This document shows, in pieces, positions 10,871-23,095 of a stretch of DNA of 64,000 bases; the stretch's first letter is position 1; each line of letters starts with the position of its first letter. A model generated the notes under the pieces. That model ran no database searches and was not told the DNA's origin. It saw nothing but the letters and a program-made list of their open reading frames with translations. Both the position numbers and the translations under genes were made by a program. Origin of the DNA: Anadara kagoshimensis (Eukaryota; Mollusca; Bivalvia; Arcoida; Arcidae); contig CM037865.1 in NCBI GenBank assembly GCA_021292105.1, positions 26,929,027 to 26,993,026 of the forward strand, given 5' to 3'.

Positions 10871-11518
10871 CATTGAAACATTGATTAACTTTTCAGACAT
10901 ATCAAACATCATGAACATATCATCATGAACATATTTGTTTACTATTACATGGTTTTACACAAATAATAAAATCTGTGTTTGACTGTGAACGATATCAAGA
11001 ATAAACTCGGTTCTTGAGACATTTCTAATCAATTGATCAATCAATTTTACTTTTTGAGACAGGAAGCCAATCGATCTTATAACTTATTTAATGTGCAAGA
11101 AATATGTTTATTTTTCATACATTTGTAGAGATTCAGCCAATTCTATTTGTTGGTGAAAATTTTGCAGCAAAAAAACTGATCAAAAGTAGTTTTTTGTTGC
11201 CAAAAGAGGTAGAATTTATTAATGAACACATTAGCCACTCGGCTGTCTGTTGCCATGACAAAGTTCACATTGTTGGGGAGCATAAAAAATGTGACATGAT
11301 ACTGGATGTATATTTAATGTAGATATTTTCAATAAAATAACTATTAATGAATTTGAAATATATATATCCTGTTATTGTACTTATATATCCTGTTTGTTAC
11401 AGCTATTGGCAGCTGCCATAAGGTTGGGGTGTAAATTATATTTAATGAATGGACGTCATTTGAGCAGCATTTTGTGTCTAATATAACTAAATGCATGATA
11501 TGATCAGGAGCCTCAGTC
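10871..11518. other. no recognised gene; short repeated segment
   Basis: AT-rich. The segment 11400-11475 (CAGCTGCCATAAGGTTGGGG...) recurs in diverged form at 12105-12170, so it is an unnamed interspersed repeat. No credible exon. Confidence 0.4.
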
Positions 11519-11902
11519 CAGAGCTCCAGATAAGAGGAGTATCTGTGTAAATACCCCTTTAAATTTTTGAAAATACTCTTTAAATTGTAAATGAAAGGGT
11601 ATCAAAATTCTTTGAAAATCCTCATTACCCTTTATAATTCTTAAAACAGTAGGGCCTGCTATAGGGGTTGAACTCGTGACCCAAGTACCTGTGAAATGCC
11701 AAAATGTCACAAATGAAGATGTTGTTACTGTATTACTGTTAGTAATTATACTTATTTAAATAAATGGCTTTAAAAAAAGTGAAAATCCTCTTTACATTTT
11801 TATAGATCAGTGTCAGATACTCTTAAAATTTTTCAGGATACCCTTTAGAAAAAAAAGTAGGGAGTAATGACACTTCATGTCAAATTCTTATCTGGAGCTC
11901 TG
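11519..11902. mobile_element. hAT-like non-autonomous element
   Basis: Terminal inverted repeats CAGAGCTCCAGATAAG (left) and CTTATCTGGAGCTCTG (right) are a perfect match over 16 bases. CTCAGT flanks both ends, consistent with a decayed 8-bp duplication. Length 384 bp, no transposase. Confidence 0.7.
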
Positions 11903-12307
11903 CTCAGTGTCACTGCCTAGGTTTGAATTCCGCTTGTGGCATATCCTAGTTAAGGTTGGAATTCCTAGTTGGATAGATACTAAGTGTGAGGAAGTTGTCA
12001 GTTTGTTTGTCTAATTGATAATTTTTCTACCATCCTGGCCTCCTTGATATATGTCACAGCAGTGAAGTTGACATAATATATTTAGATGTTTTCACAAAAA
12101 TAGCTGTTAACAGCTGCCATAAGGGTGGGGTATAAATAATATTTAATGAATGAGTAGCTTTTTATTTGAGCAGTTTGCTTTCTGACAGTCCTAGGTTTAC
12201 TTCAAGCACTCCAGTTTTCTCCACCATCCCATAACAGACCACCTTGATATACTGTATAATAAGAAATATTTGCAGAGGGAAACTTTAGCAGTTTGGATCT
12301 TCTGAAC

Positions 12308-12508
12308 AATGGGGTTCGCCGCTTTACCACGTGATCAATACCTCTTAATGTTTGTGCGGAACGTTTTGGAAAAAGTCAACATCACAGATTCCCGGAATGA
12401 CGTAGTTTCTGCGGGAAAACGTCATCTCATGCGATATCATGTCCATTGGAAACAAGCGTTTTGCAGACACGTTAGAAGGTATCACGTGGTACAGCGGCGA
12501 ACCCCATT
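12308..12508. mobile_element. MITE, 201 bp with GC-rich inverted ends
   Basis: Starts AATGGGGTTCGCCGCT and ends with its complement AGCGGCGAACCCCATT. CCACGTGAT and ATCACGTGG continue the pairing, and weaker pairing runs further inward. The small open frame starting at 12309 is a by-product of the element. Family not assigned. Confidence 0.75.
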
Positions 12509-13016
12509 GAGCGGTAGAAAATTTTCATGGTTTTGGCTGAAGAGAAAGTAAGCAAAGGTTAATAAGAATTTTTAAGCGATAAGATGTAATCCAGGAATAA
12601 GAAGTGCTGTGATCATCACAAATATTTTTTCCTTGCGAATGTTTCTTCTTATGCAGTAAGTGGGAAAAAAATTACCCAACTTCTCTCTTCTTTTATGTTA
12701 CGACAATAGATGATGAAGCATCTCTGATATCAGCTGTAAAAGTAATAGATTCATGATTTTTGTGTAAAACCCCAAAGTGTGTCTTATCACCTTAAACAGA
12801 TTGTCAGAACGGATTTGTTCTGTAATGGGATTAAACACATAATAGTCTTATAAAGAGAGACATGAATACAAAGATGAGGTAAGGCCAAATGGAAAACACA
12901 TTTGTTTTACAGTACTTCTTTTTTCATTTGAACCTTTTTCAGCCTTAACACTAAAGTTTTTATTTTTATTTTTTTTTTGACAAGTGCTGTTAAAATTGTA
13001 TATGAAATGATGTGAT

Positions 13017-13145
13017 GTAATGGAGTTTTACGCCCCAGTCAAGATTATTCTACTAATATGGAGGTAGTCAGTTCATGGATGGTGGAGTTAACTTGAGTGC
13101 CTGGAGATAACCACTGATCCCCATGCAGTACATTAAGTTCATTAA
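13017..13145 (-). repeat. SINE family B fragment
   Basis: Contains the CCCCAGTCAAGATTATT end and the ATGGATGGTGGAG body shared with copies at 35233 and 56503. Truncated before its tRNA-like head. Confidence 0.6.
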
Positions 13146-14134
13146 GGTTTGTCCATACAACCCTCAAAGTGGGTTTCAAAACTAAGTGACCAGCTGGCCA
13201 CCAATTTAAATTTCCAAGTGGCCAGGCAACTTTTTCTTCAAAATGAAGTTAAATTAAGGCATCTTTTAGGTATTGAGAACAAAATTGCACATTACAATCA
13301 CATACATACATCAATGTTATTAATAACAATAATGATGATGTAAAGTGTCCATTACATTGCCAAAAATGGCAAAGCAACAGTATCATAAAATTCTGTAAAT
13401 CAGAAATAATATCTGTTCTCTGGTCACAAAAGTTCAATTTTAAAGTGAACAAGCTGGCCACCATTTACAAAGTTTAGGTCACCAGACAAAATTCCAGGGT
13501 CAATTTGGCCACCATTTTAGTAGACAAAATTGAGTGCTGCCATAATGTCTGGTACCAGTCATGTTAGCAGAAGGACAAGTCCAGAAGTCTTGATACTTGT
13601 CTGTCGGGACAAGTGCATTATATAAAAAATTAAATTTAAAACTAAATTATCGATAAATTTGCCCCTTTTGGAGTCTTTGTCAAGGTAAACAAGTTTTAGG
13701 ATCTTTTTGTAGTTGGTATATTTGGTGCAATTGTAATCAACAAAAAATGTATCAGGACCATGTGGAATGCTTTACAATCACTGCAATGTTTGTAATAATG
13801 CATTTCTAAAGTTGATATTCAAAGCTTTTTAATGATATCATAGATCATATGTTGTGATGGATCTCAGGAACTTTCTTAGAAATTTAAAATCTATTTAGAT
13901 AGTCACAGTATGTCACGTCAATTTGTTTTATTTTATGCACACATACACCGTCAGTGATTTAAGGTACATGATTAAGATACGTATATCACAAGATTTAACA
14001 TGAAAAATAAAGTTGTACTGAAATAATGTACAAGTTAGACAAGGTAATTTTGTGTCAGGAAAAGTTAAAAATTTGTTTCCTTGTCCAAAAATGCAAATGG
14101 TAAAAAAGTTATTGTACTGCTATAGACTTTAGAC
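13146..14134. other. no recognised gene
   Basis: AT-rich. A loose internal repeat of GCTGGCCACCA appears around 13190, 13450 and 13508. No convincing exon on either strand. Confidence 0.4.
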
Positions 14135-14345
14135 AATTGACGTATCGCCAGCCATGCCCACAAATGTTCTGGCAAAGGCCCGGCATGCTTGAATTATACA
14201 AAAAGAGAATGAAAACTCGGCCTGAATTGTACCATTTAATGATGTCACTGACACTAGTATGTCATTAGTTGCCTTGACGCTGCTTTGGTACTGTAATGGC
14301 GACCAGTGTTGGAACATAAAAGGCGTGGCCTGCGAGACGTCAATT
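14135..14345. mobile_element. 211-bp palindromic MITE, copy 1
   Basis: Starts AATTGACGTATC and ends GACGTCAATT. The interior shares the block TTTAATGATGTCACTGACACTAGT with copies at 44405 and 57210. Left and right thirds are diverged complements of each other. Confidence 0.8.
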
Positions 14346-14349
14346 GAAC

Positions 14350-14452
14350 TGACAAGCTTACTTACACTTGGAGTAGGATTCAAACCCAAGTCAGGTGAGA
14401 GGCACTGTGATCCTTAAGCACTCTATAGGCCACTTGGCCACAGTGGCACCTG
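14350..14452 (-). repeat. SINE family B head fragment
   Basis: On the minus strand this reads a tRNA-like head (GTGGCCAAGTGGCCTATAGAG) into a degenerate B box, and it directly abuts the MITE at 14135-14345. Confidence 0.55.
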
Positions 14453-14583
14453 TTAAAATTGTGAATCCAGCTCCATAACTTCAAAGTATAGAAATATTAA
14501 ACCCTATCTAAACCTATCAGTACTTACCTTATTTCAGTGATCTTATCAGAAACACAGAAATTATTATAACCGCAAACTAGTTT

Positions 14584-14837
14584 GGGGGGGGGGGGGGGGG
14601 GGGGGGTTTAGGAATCACCATGTCTGCCTGTCTGTTCGTCTGTCTGCCTGTAAAATCATGTCTCATAACTGCTTTAGACTACTGTTTTAAAACTTCACAT
14701 GAATAATCTTCATGATCCAAAGTGTGTCATGACCTTGAATCAAGGTCATATCCGAAACGTCAAGGTCATGGGTTTAAAAACGGGGGTGGGGGGGGGGGGG
14801 GAGGCGGGTGGGGGGGGGGGGGGTTGGGGTTGGGTTG
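14584..14837 (+). repeat. two long G-runs
   Basis: 23 consecutive G at 14584-14606, and a G-rich tract at 14782-14837 interrupted only by single A, C or T bases. Both could form G-quadruplexes on the + strand; exact lengths may be assembly-limited. Confidence 0.9.
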
Positions 14838-15317
14838 TTATTCAGCTCTCAAGAGACAGTTCTTGTTGTATTTGGCCTTATCAGGTTGAAATCTTATTTG
14901 TTATAGTTTTAAATATTTAATTCTAATGGAGCAAGAAGTAATTCTATAATCATCTTTATGTGGGTAAAATATAATTAAGTTTGTGTATGTTTTGGATATG
15001 ATATGCATCACCATGTATCGCAATACAGAACATAAATAGAACCTGTGCATCTGCAATTACATTTATTAGTTTTATTTATTTCGCAGAATTGTCAGGAATT
15101 ACTATGATTTCCAAACTTGGATTTTTCTTGTTGATAGACATAATTTTGTCCTTAGAAATATGGAGCAAAGCATGATTTAATTTTTCTGAAATTATGCAAG
15201 GATGTTGAATGTTACTTTTGATAAAAATACTTTTAAAATTAATTAAACCCTAATTGAAGTTGTCTGCTGATGATATCAGATTTTCATGACCCAATGATAA
15301 AACTTATGCAGGGATAT

Positions 15318-15408
15318 AAGTCTGTAGCTGGTGACGTCTCAATGTAAATGAAATATTCTTGAGTGGGACATTACACACTTTTATTCAACTCAACTCAGCT
15401 TCACTGAC
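15318..15408 (+). repeat. SINE family A, 3' terminal fragment
   Basis: TAGCTGGTGACGTCTCAATG...GAAATATTCTTGAGTGGGAC followed by an AACTCAACTC tail matches the 3' end of the full copy at 58727. Confidence 0.65.
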
Positions 15409-15465
15409 AGTTCTACTTTGTCTTGGTCTATAGGTTTTCGCAGTTTATATATACATTTTTGACTG

Positions 15466-16475
15466 TGAATTCTAACACTACCAATACATTTGGCCCCGCC
15501 CCCTTCTATATGAATACCGGTAATCCTTATAAAAGATCAAACATGACAGGTTAATGTTGTTTGCTGTGAACCCTAACACTACCAATACATGTTTTGGGCC
15601 CTGAGCTATATGAATATCCCTTAGTAAAGGTCAAACGTGACATGTTAATGTTGTTTGCTGTGAACCTTAACACTACCAATACATGTGGTAGGCCTTCCTA
15701 TATGAATATCCCCTAGTAAAGGTCAAACGTGTCATGTTAATGTTGTTTGCTGTGAACCTTAACACTATCAATACATGTGGTAGGCCTTCCTATATGAATA
15801 TCCCCTAGTAAAGGTCAAAAGTGTCATGTTAATGTTGTTTGCTGTGAACCTTAACACTACCAATACATGTGGTAGGCCCTCCTATATGAATATCCCTTAG
15901 TAAAGGTCAAATGTGTCATGTTAATGTTGTTTGCTGTGAATCCTAACATTACCAATACATTTGGTGGGCCTTCCTATATAAATACTAGTAATCCTTATGA
16001 AAGGTCAAAGGGACAAGTTAATGTTGTTTGCTGTGAACCCTAACACTACCAACACATGTGGTAGGCCCTCCTATTTGAATGTGCCTTATGAGAGGTCAAA
16101 GAGACATATTAATGTTGTTTGCTGCAATTCCTAACACTACCAACACATGTGGTAGGGCCTCCTATTTGAATGTGCCTTATGAGAGGTCAAAGAGACAGAT
16201 TAATGTTGTTTGCTGCAATTCCTAACACTACCAATACATGTGGTGGGCCCTCCAATAATGTATACCCCTTGGTAAAGGTCAAACATGACTGGTTAATGTT
16301 GTTTGCTGTGAATCCTAACTGGTGGGCCCTCCAATATAAATACTAGTAATCCTTATGAAAGCTCAAAGGGACAATTTAATGTTGTTTGCTGCGATTCTTA
16401 ACACTACTAATACATTTAGTGGGTCCTGTTATATGAATAAAGGTCAAACAGACAGGGTAATGTTGGTTGCCTATA
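15466..16475 (+). repeat. ~92-bp tandem repeat, about 10 copies
   Basis: The landmark AATGTTGTTTGCTG recurs at 15553, 15647, 15739, 15831 and 15923, a 92-94 bp step, and continues in more diverged units to about 16475. Each unit carries CTAACACTACCAATACATGTGG and a TATATGAATA...AAAGGTCAAA block. Non-coding. Confidence 0.9.
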
Positions 16476-16906
16476 CTCCCATGATAATATTTATTTAGCA
16501 TTTTCAGCATATTAGTTCAGATATCATAAGAAATTATTTCAAAATCTATATTTGCATGACTGACTGAGAATAAGCCTTGTTTACTGTAGTATCATGTGAG
16601 GCTCTCTGGAGATTTAAAACATAAGAACATATTGAATTTATTGATTATCATCTGCAGTAATGCAGCTCTGTAATCAAACATTCTGGAATAAAAACATTTG
16701 TATCAGAAAGTCATTTATCTAGAAATAATAAAAACATTTAAGCTATGATCATGATTTATTATCAAATGGCATAAAATGATGCAAAATAAAGCTTCAATGA
16801 AAGTAAATATATCTAGAAAAAAACATCTTTTTTGAAGCATTCCTTTTGCAATCAATCAAAAAAGATTATTTGTGATATTTTGCTGATAAATAATAATAAA
16901 AAATTA
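16476..16906. other. no recognised feature
   Basis: AT-rich sequence between a tandem repeat and a MITE, with no exon or repeat that I recognise. Confidence 0.4.
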
Positions 16907-17093
16907 CAGTAAAACCTTGATTCATCGCCACCATTTGTTCAGTCAAATTTTGGCGTTATAAAGGGGTTTGGCAATAAATCGAGGGAGGCCCATAAAGAAA
17001 AACATAAACAAAATGGATTTTGGGACTTCAAAATAGTGTGGCGATAAGCGAGGTGGCAAAGTTATCGAGGGGCATTATAACGAGGTTTTACTG
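16907..17093. mobile_element. TA-flanked (mariner-type) MITE family 1, copy 1
   Basis: 187 bp, starting CAGTAAAACCTTGATTC and ending GAGGTTTTACTG, flanked on both sides by TA. A second copy of identical length lies at 43996. CAGT-type ends and the TA duplication suit the Tc1/mariner superfamily. No transposase. Confidence 0.85.
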
Positions 17094-17646
17094 TATAATA
17101 TTTTCAAAAAATGTTTTGATTATATATACAATGTATTGCTTTATTGTTTTTCTGCTAACTTTTGAAAGTTTATTTTTGTAAGTACTTTTGTCACGTACTG
17201 GTCATTTATTTGTTATACCCCCCCCCTCCAAAAAAAAAGAAAACCCATAGTTTGAGGGTGGTTTATAGGGGTATAGGATTTGCCATGTTTGTGGTTTGTC
17301 GATTCTTTATGTCTATTTGTCCATGTAAAATAATGTCATTTCCATAACTTTAACATCCCTGGATTGAATTTGATTAAGGTGGCACAAATTTTAACTGACA
17401 GAAGACAATTTTCATTTAGGTGTGTAGGTCAAAGGTCACAAGGTCAAATTTTAGTTTGGGGGCATGGGTATTTGGTTCACAAAAGATAGTTCTAGAATAT
17501 TTGCTATTCTTATTCAGTATTCTAGTATCCTTTAAAGACCTTAGTGCCCAAGTGGTCCTCCTCCATGCAAAAATTGTCTTCCATGACATAGGTGAAAGCC
17601 TCTTGACAGAGGCATCATGAACAATGGTATGCCTCCTCTCCACTCT

Positions 17647-17720
17647 ATTTTCATACGGCTGTGGTTCAGTGGTAGAACATCTGCCTAGGGAGTGAAGGTT
17701 AAACCCCAGCGGGGCCATAA
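17647..17720 (+). repeat. tRNA-like SINE head
   Basis: GTGGTTCAGTGGTAGAACATC is a good A-box region, followed by a degraded B box (GGTTAAACCCC). Acceptor and anticodon arms do not fold cleanly, so I read it as a SINE head, not a tRNA gene. Confidence 0.55.
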
Positions 17721-17959
17721 ATAAGACTTTAAAATTTTAGAAATTAGTTCCTCATCTATCACTTCATATTGAGAGAACAGGTCCACCTGTATTAATTTTG
17801 TTTTGTTTATATTTCCAGGTAATTGGTCACTGTGGTTTCCATAGCCAAACAACAGATTGGACTATGATTACTGTGTTTATTTGTTCCATGTTGTTTAACC
17901 CTATATCCAGCAAAAATGTGAAGGTAAGCATGGTCATATTTCTCTTGCGTTCCCAGACC

Positions 17960-18118
17960 AGACAGTAGCTCAGTTTGTGGAGCGCTTGCTTCGTATGTGG
18001 GAAATCATAGTTTCGCATCCTGCTGGGTCTGACCAAGACTTGAAAATAATTCAGCTGGTGACATCTTGATATAAATGAAATATTTGTGACTGGGACATAA
18101 AACCCTAATCAATCAATT
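17960..18118 (+). repeat. SINE family A, internally deleted copy
   Basis: Head (GTAGCTCAGTTTGTGGAGCG) and GGTCTGACCAAGACTTGAAA are joined directly to the 3' part (AGCTGGTGACATCTTGATAT) and an AATCAATCAATTC tail. The middle 150-180 bp of the full element are missing. Confidence 0.7.
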
Positions 18119-18355
18119 CAATCGATGTTGTCATTAAAACAAATTAGCTGTCGATGAGTGAGTTTAGTGTCTTCTCCAGTGGTTCTGTGCTTGATATAGT
18201 CAGAGCTGACAGAGACTTAGAATAATGACTGACTTTTTTTTCACCAATCACACAACATACATATGAAGAATAAATGCAAAATTAGTCCAACGGGTGATCT
18301 CTGACACCAGGGGAGATATTGATGACTAGTTTTCAAGTTGGCAGCTATATTTTTA

Positions 18356-18807
18356 CAGGGTTCCTACAGGCCTGGAAAAGTCCTTAAATTTTGAGGTTTG
18401 CCCTAAAAAGACCCTCAAAACAAGTCTGACCCTAAAAACCCCTTGAATTTATCCTGAAGGCTCTAAAAAGCCCTTGAATCTGGCCAGTTGGGTGTCTATA
18501 TTTCGATATTAAGTGGCTGCAAATAGACTAATATAAATAAATAAATAAATAAATTAGTTAATTCATAAGTTACGTTGAAATGGGCAATTTAAAGGTACCT
18601 GGCCCAATCAAACGCCCAACTTCAACCTTCACTTCAAGTGTAATTACTATGGACATATAAGTAATTGTTTTATTGATTTAATTGCCTTTGCACCAATATT
18701 TTGTTTGCTAAAATTGTCCCTCTGATTAGGCCTTAAATTAGCAAATAACTCTGAAAAGACCCTAAAGAGTCCTTAAAATTGGAGTCCAAATGTCTGTATG
18801 AACCCTG
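18356..18807. mobile_element. hAT-like non-autonomous element
   Basis: Begins CAGGGTTCCTACAGGCC and ends GTATGAACCCTG, the CAGGGTT ends typical of one hAT group. The interior repeats CCTTAAA- and AAAAGACCCT-like words. T/A-rich flanks make the 8-bp target duplication unclear. 452 bp, no coding capacity. Confidence 0.65.
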
Positions 18808-18894
18808 TTTTAAAGGTCAAAAATTTTGTAGATATTCAATTAATCAATAATTTTATTAACATCTATCACCACATACTATTTAGGGTCTCAAAAT

Positions 18895-19145
18895 TATGTT
18901 CTTTAACATGATAAGCCCAGTACCTTTGTCTTTATTGTTGACAGAACCCTCATAAAAGTTATAAAAGCCCAATATTAACATTCAAAGGACCATGGACAAT
19001 CATGTTATCATATACATGTAGAAAAGGCAGTATTATTCTTATAAAAAATAGCAAGTCCATTTGACTTTTTCAGTTTAAATTTCAAGAGTCCCAATTTTAA
19101 TTCAATAAGTTTGATTAGACCTTGGATCTGGGGAATTTTGAGCCA
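18895..19145. repeat. interspersed repeat fragment shared with 54040-54240
   Basis: The two stretches share the order of an AAGTCC/AGGTCC stretch, a TTTTTCAGTTAAA-like block and GGGGAATTTTGAGCC / AGGGAATTTTGAACC. They look like old copies of one family whose ends I cannot define. Confidence 0.4.
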
Positions 19146-19465
19146 CTACTATTTAGAGACAAGGTTTTTGAATGATTTTTCTTTTGGTGTAAGCTAATTC
19201 GGAACAATCAATCAGTTTTAACTATTTAATTTTTGTGACAGTTAATCACTTAATGTACTCAAAGGTACTTTAACACCTAATTATTTTTCAGGAATCGTTA
19301 ATATTTTTTTCCCCTTCATTGATTATTTTATTCACAAAAGAGTAAAGAAGTAAATCAATGGGTTTTAAAAAACTTTTGACGTAAATTTGATGTGAACATT
19401 CTATTTAGGTAAAAAGATCAATTTGAACATATGATATGGTTGCATGTACGTAATGATTGATCTGG

Positions 19466-19905
19466 CCCCTGTTTCTGAATCATTACTTTAACAAAGATTT
19501 TCTTTAACTTAAATCTGGCAACTTTTGACAACATATATAAAAATTTCACAACAAAATTAGGATATAGGTGTAATTTGCTTAAAGTGATCTACAAAATGAC
19601 ATCTTAAGATCACGATTCTTTGAAAACTAACAAAATTATTTAGCTTTCAAATTTGCCAGATTTGAGTTTAGACAGATCTGAGGTAAGAAATCAATGTGAA
19701 ACTCAGCCCAGTTTCACAATCATTCCTTAGCTAAGATTTTCCTTAACTTAAATCTGACAAATTTCATACCTTAATAATTTTGTTACTTTTTAAGATTTTC
19801 AGAAATGTTTCTTCATATTTTTAGAAAACATTGGCATTACTTGTTTTACTTTAGTTAAGGAAAATCTTAGATAAGGAACGATTGTGAATCCGGGACCTGG
19901 GGCCT
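19466..19905. mobile_element. two adjacent copies of a ~200-bp MITE
   Basis: Copy one (19466-19710) and copy two (19703-19905) both start TTTC(A/T)(C/G)AATCATT...AAGATTTTC and end with the complement, AAATCTTAG...GATTGTGAA. Copy two is the cleaner: AGCTAAGATTTTCCTTAACT pairs with AGTTAAGGAAAATCTTAG. A further relative lies at 61320-61544. Confidence 0.65.
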
Positions 19906-20269
19906 TAACAGTTAGCAGACAGCTTGGTTCTCTCAGATTCTGTATTTATTATAACAGTGGTTTTGGAGACACTACAGTCTGCACATTGTACAACAAGCTA
20001 CATACAGATGTTAAAAAACTCTGCTGGTTTTAAATATACCACAACAGTAAATTATAAAATTAATTCATTTTTGGAGTTGATAAAGAAGTACTTTCTGTTT
20101 GTTATGAGACTAAAACCGTGTAAATGAGGATATATTTATATTTTCATAACAAAAACAATTGTAAAAAACAATTTTGAGAGATCCAGAAAAAATATCATTT
20201 TAGTGGTTGATGTAAGTATGTGTTTTTATATGTCTTTTGAAAGATGGGAGTGGATGGTCTAGAGTAACT

Positions 20270-20475
20270 GTAATGGTGTTTTATGACTCAGCAAAATATT
20301 TTTCACTGATATTGAGGCAGTGAGTTCTGGGATGGTTGAGGAAAGCAGAGTGGCAAGAGAAAATAACCAACCTTCGACAAGTGAAAACTGCCATGCAAGG
20401 GTGATTTGAATCTTGAAAGAGGCTTTGATTCGTAATTGTACCCTTTAGATAACTCGACCACTGAGGTCCTTTATT
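20270..20475 (-). repeat. SINE family B copy
   Basis: Minus-strand body with the GAGGCAGTGAGTTC and GGATGGTTGAGG blocks, ending in a degenerate head around 20450. Diverged from the other B copies. Confidence 0.5.
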
Positions 20476-20867
20476 GAAAGATGGGGGCATGTATGTCTGT
20501 CTCTGAACAATTGTATTCCAAACTTTATCAAGACAATGTAGTTTAATAGTTAAAGTTAAATGATATGCCAAAATCATATTGCAATACCTTAAATGTATAC
20601 AATCATGTAATTTCAAAGGATCAATTTTCCCCCAGTTCTGTACTATTGGACCTTTTCGTGGGGTGTCATATTTGCAGATTTCTGAAATTGACTATAAAGT
20701 CTAGAATATATTTTATTTTACTTGTGGTACAAATTTTCATGAAAAATTTTCTACTGCTTAGATAAGTAAAAATAAGTATACCACCAAAGCTATAGTTACA
20801 GCATTTTATGGAATACATGCGCTATTGACTGCACTGCAATATGTAACAACTCAAATTGTACTGGTAA

Positions 20868-21665
20868 ATACATATTATATACGCGTCGAGTGGTGATACA
20901 GCTACGAAAAAAGGACGAGACCTGATACGAAGGGTTGTACCTACACACTGTGTATATAATATTTTTATCTAACATTTCCAATTAGGTTATTTAAAATAAT
21001 AAAAAAAACAACACTTAATGTGAAAAAATTACATTTTACCACAGAAAACCACTGAACTATGTTATGACATTTGTTCTACATTCTCCCTAATGACATCACA
21101 ATGAGAACGTGCACGTGCACTTTACCGCCAATGTTGTATCACCACACTATACAGTGTTTGATAAAACTTGTATTTCGTAGAAAAACTAGTCTAATGTTAG
21201 ATAAATACATATTATATACACAGTGTGTAGGTACAACCCTCAGTATCAGGTCGAGTCCTTTTTTCGTAGCCGTGTCACTACGAGCGACGAGTAGTGATAC
21301 AGCTACAAAAAAAAAGGACGAGACCTGATACGAAGGGTTGTACATACACACTGTGTATATGATATTTTTATCTAACATTTCCTATAAGATCATTAAAACA
21401 ATAAAAAACTCAATACTTTATGTGAAAAAAATACATTTTACCACAGAAAACCACTGAACTATGTTATGGAATGTTTTGTAGTAATGACGTCATTGTTTAC
21501 ATTTGACAAATCGGAGATTCTCCAATGACGTCACAATGAGAAGTGCACGTGTACTTTACCGCCAATGTTGTATCACCACAGTGTGGTGATACAAGATTCT
21601 GTATCACGCGTGTTCGATAAAACTTGTATTTCATCAAATACAGACAGAAAAACTAGTGTAATGTT
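20868..21665. repeat. two ~400-bp tandem units carrying a fold-back core
   Basis: Blocks such as GGACGAGACCTGATACGAAGG (20912, 21313), ACCACAGAAAACCACTGAAC (21040, about 21440) and CCGCCAATGTTGTATCACCAC recur with a step near 400 bp. The first unit has lost about 60 bp of one palindrome arm. Several small open frames here are by-products of the palindrome. Confidence 0.8.
21193..21379. mobile_element. 187-bp palindrome (fold-back element)
   Basis: AATGTTAGATAAATA at the left pairs with TATTTTTATCTAACATT at the right. Inside, CACAGTGTGTAGGTACAACCC pairs with its complement, GGTCGAGTCC pairs with GGACGAGACC (one mismatch), and the spacer near 21283 is a few bases long. Confidence 0.8.
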
Positions 21666-22689
21666 AGATAAAGCTTAGTATCATGTTGAAAAACATGTAC
21701 TTATAAATAAAATCTGTGAGTTGTTTTAAGTTTTAGGTTTGTTAAGTTTCTTAAACTATAGATAAAAAAGACTGCATTGAAATAATGTTAGTCAAATCTA
21801 TCTAGTACAAAGATAAAAATTAACAAAAAAAGCTTGATGACCTATCATGTGAATGTTTATGACACTTTTTAACATTCAAATATTCAAGAAACATTGATTT
21901 TTGAAGTAACAAAAATGTGAAACCAGATTTTTGATCAATTTGGACACATTTTTATGTAACAGAACATTGTGATATTTGTAACCAGTATGGTAATAATGAA
22001 TCAGAAATCTATTGAACTAGCGTTTCTCCTGGTACTCCAGTTTCCTCAACCACCCCATAACTGACTGCCACAATGAAGGGAAAGAATCTTGACTAGGGCA
22101 TAAAATGTCATAACTCAACCAGTTTTACATGATCATGATGGTTGAGCATAATATTGCTATTATTCAAGTAATTTTAACCAATCTTTAAATATGAAATATA
22201 GAAATATATGATAAAAAGCAGGTCACATTTGAATTTTAAGTATTTTTGGTTTGCTCAGAAGTTATTATTGCCCATATCAGTTCATGAAATCGCTAAGATA
22301 CCATATCATCAGCAGATGGTTTAGGGTATTTAGCATTGCTCAGCAATGGTCTAACATTATCTAACTTGCAAAATTTCAATCAATCTTGTTCATCATTTAT
22401 GATACATTTGTATATGTAATTTTTAACGGGCGTTTAATTTCCATAATGTCTCTCTTTGTTGATGAGGTTGGTTTTTCTCAGAAATTTTGACCAGTTTCAA
22501 AATATTTAAAAAAACACAAGCTTTATGAGTACTATTTGAATACAAAATTTGTTGTTATAGTATATTCTATATTCTTGAAAACAACACTCAAGCTGCATAA
22601 CTAAGGATCATAGCTTCTTGTTTGGTATCACTTTAGATGATACAACAATTTGTAAGTGGGTTTTAGGAAGGGAAGTTAGGTACAATAAC
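21666..22689. other. no recognised gene; SINE B scrap near 22020-22110
   Basis: AT-rich. CCAGTTTCCTCAACCACCCC...TGACTGCCACAATGAAGG near 22035 matches the body of SINE family B. Otherwise nothing recognised. Confidence 0.4.
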
Positions 22690-23095
22690 ATGCATAGAAA
22701 AGTTTTGCCAAGGAAATCCTACAGGGAAGAACTAGTAAATACATGTATGTTTAAACATTAACTGTGTTCATATTTGGATTTTATCTCCCTCAATGAGTTA
22801 TTTTTAGTTGGAGGCCTAGACAAGCTTTGTCAAGGAAATCTTACAAGGAATTAGATATTAAAATTGTTTAAAAATTAACTTTGTCCTTATTTGGATTTCA
22901 TTTCCCTGAATGAGTTATTTTTAGTTGGAGGCCTAGACAAGCTTTGTCAAGAAAATCCTACAAGGAAGAATTAGATATTAAAATTGTTTAAAAATTAACT
23001 GTGTTCATATTTGGATTTTATCTCCCTCAATGAGTTATTTTAGCGGGAGGCCTAGAAACCTTTGCCAGGGAAATCCTACAAGGAAAAATTAGTCC
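22690..23095 (+). repeat. ~118-bp tandem repeat, 3-4 copies
   Basis: GGAGGCCTAGA recurs at 22810 and 22927, and GGGAGGCCTAGA near 23046. Each is followed by a TTTGYCAAGGAAATCCTACAAGG-like block and then TATTTGGATTTTATCTCCCT. Confidence 0.85.

Noticed and set aside
12309-12551. 80-codon frame MGFAALPRDQYLL as a small gene
   Set aside because: Starts exactly at the MITE terminus and runs through both inverted ends.
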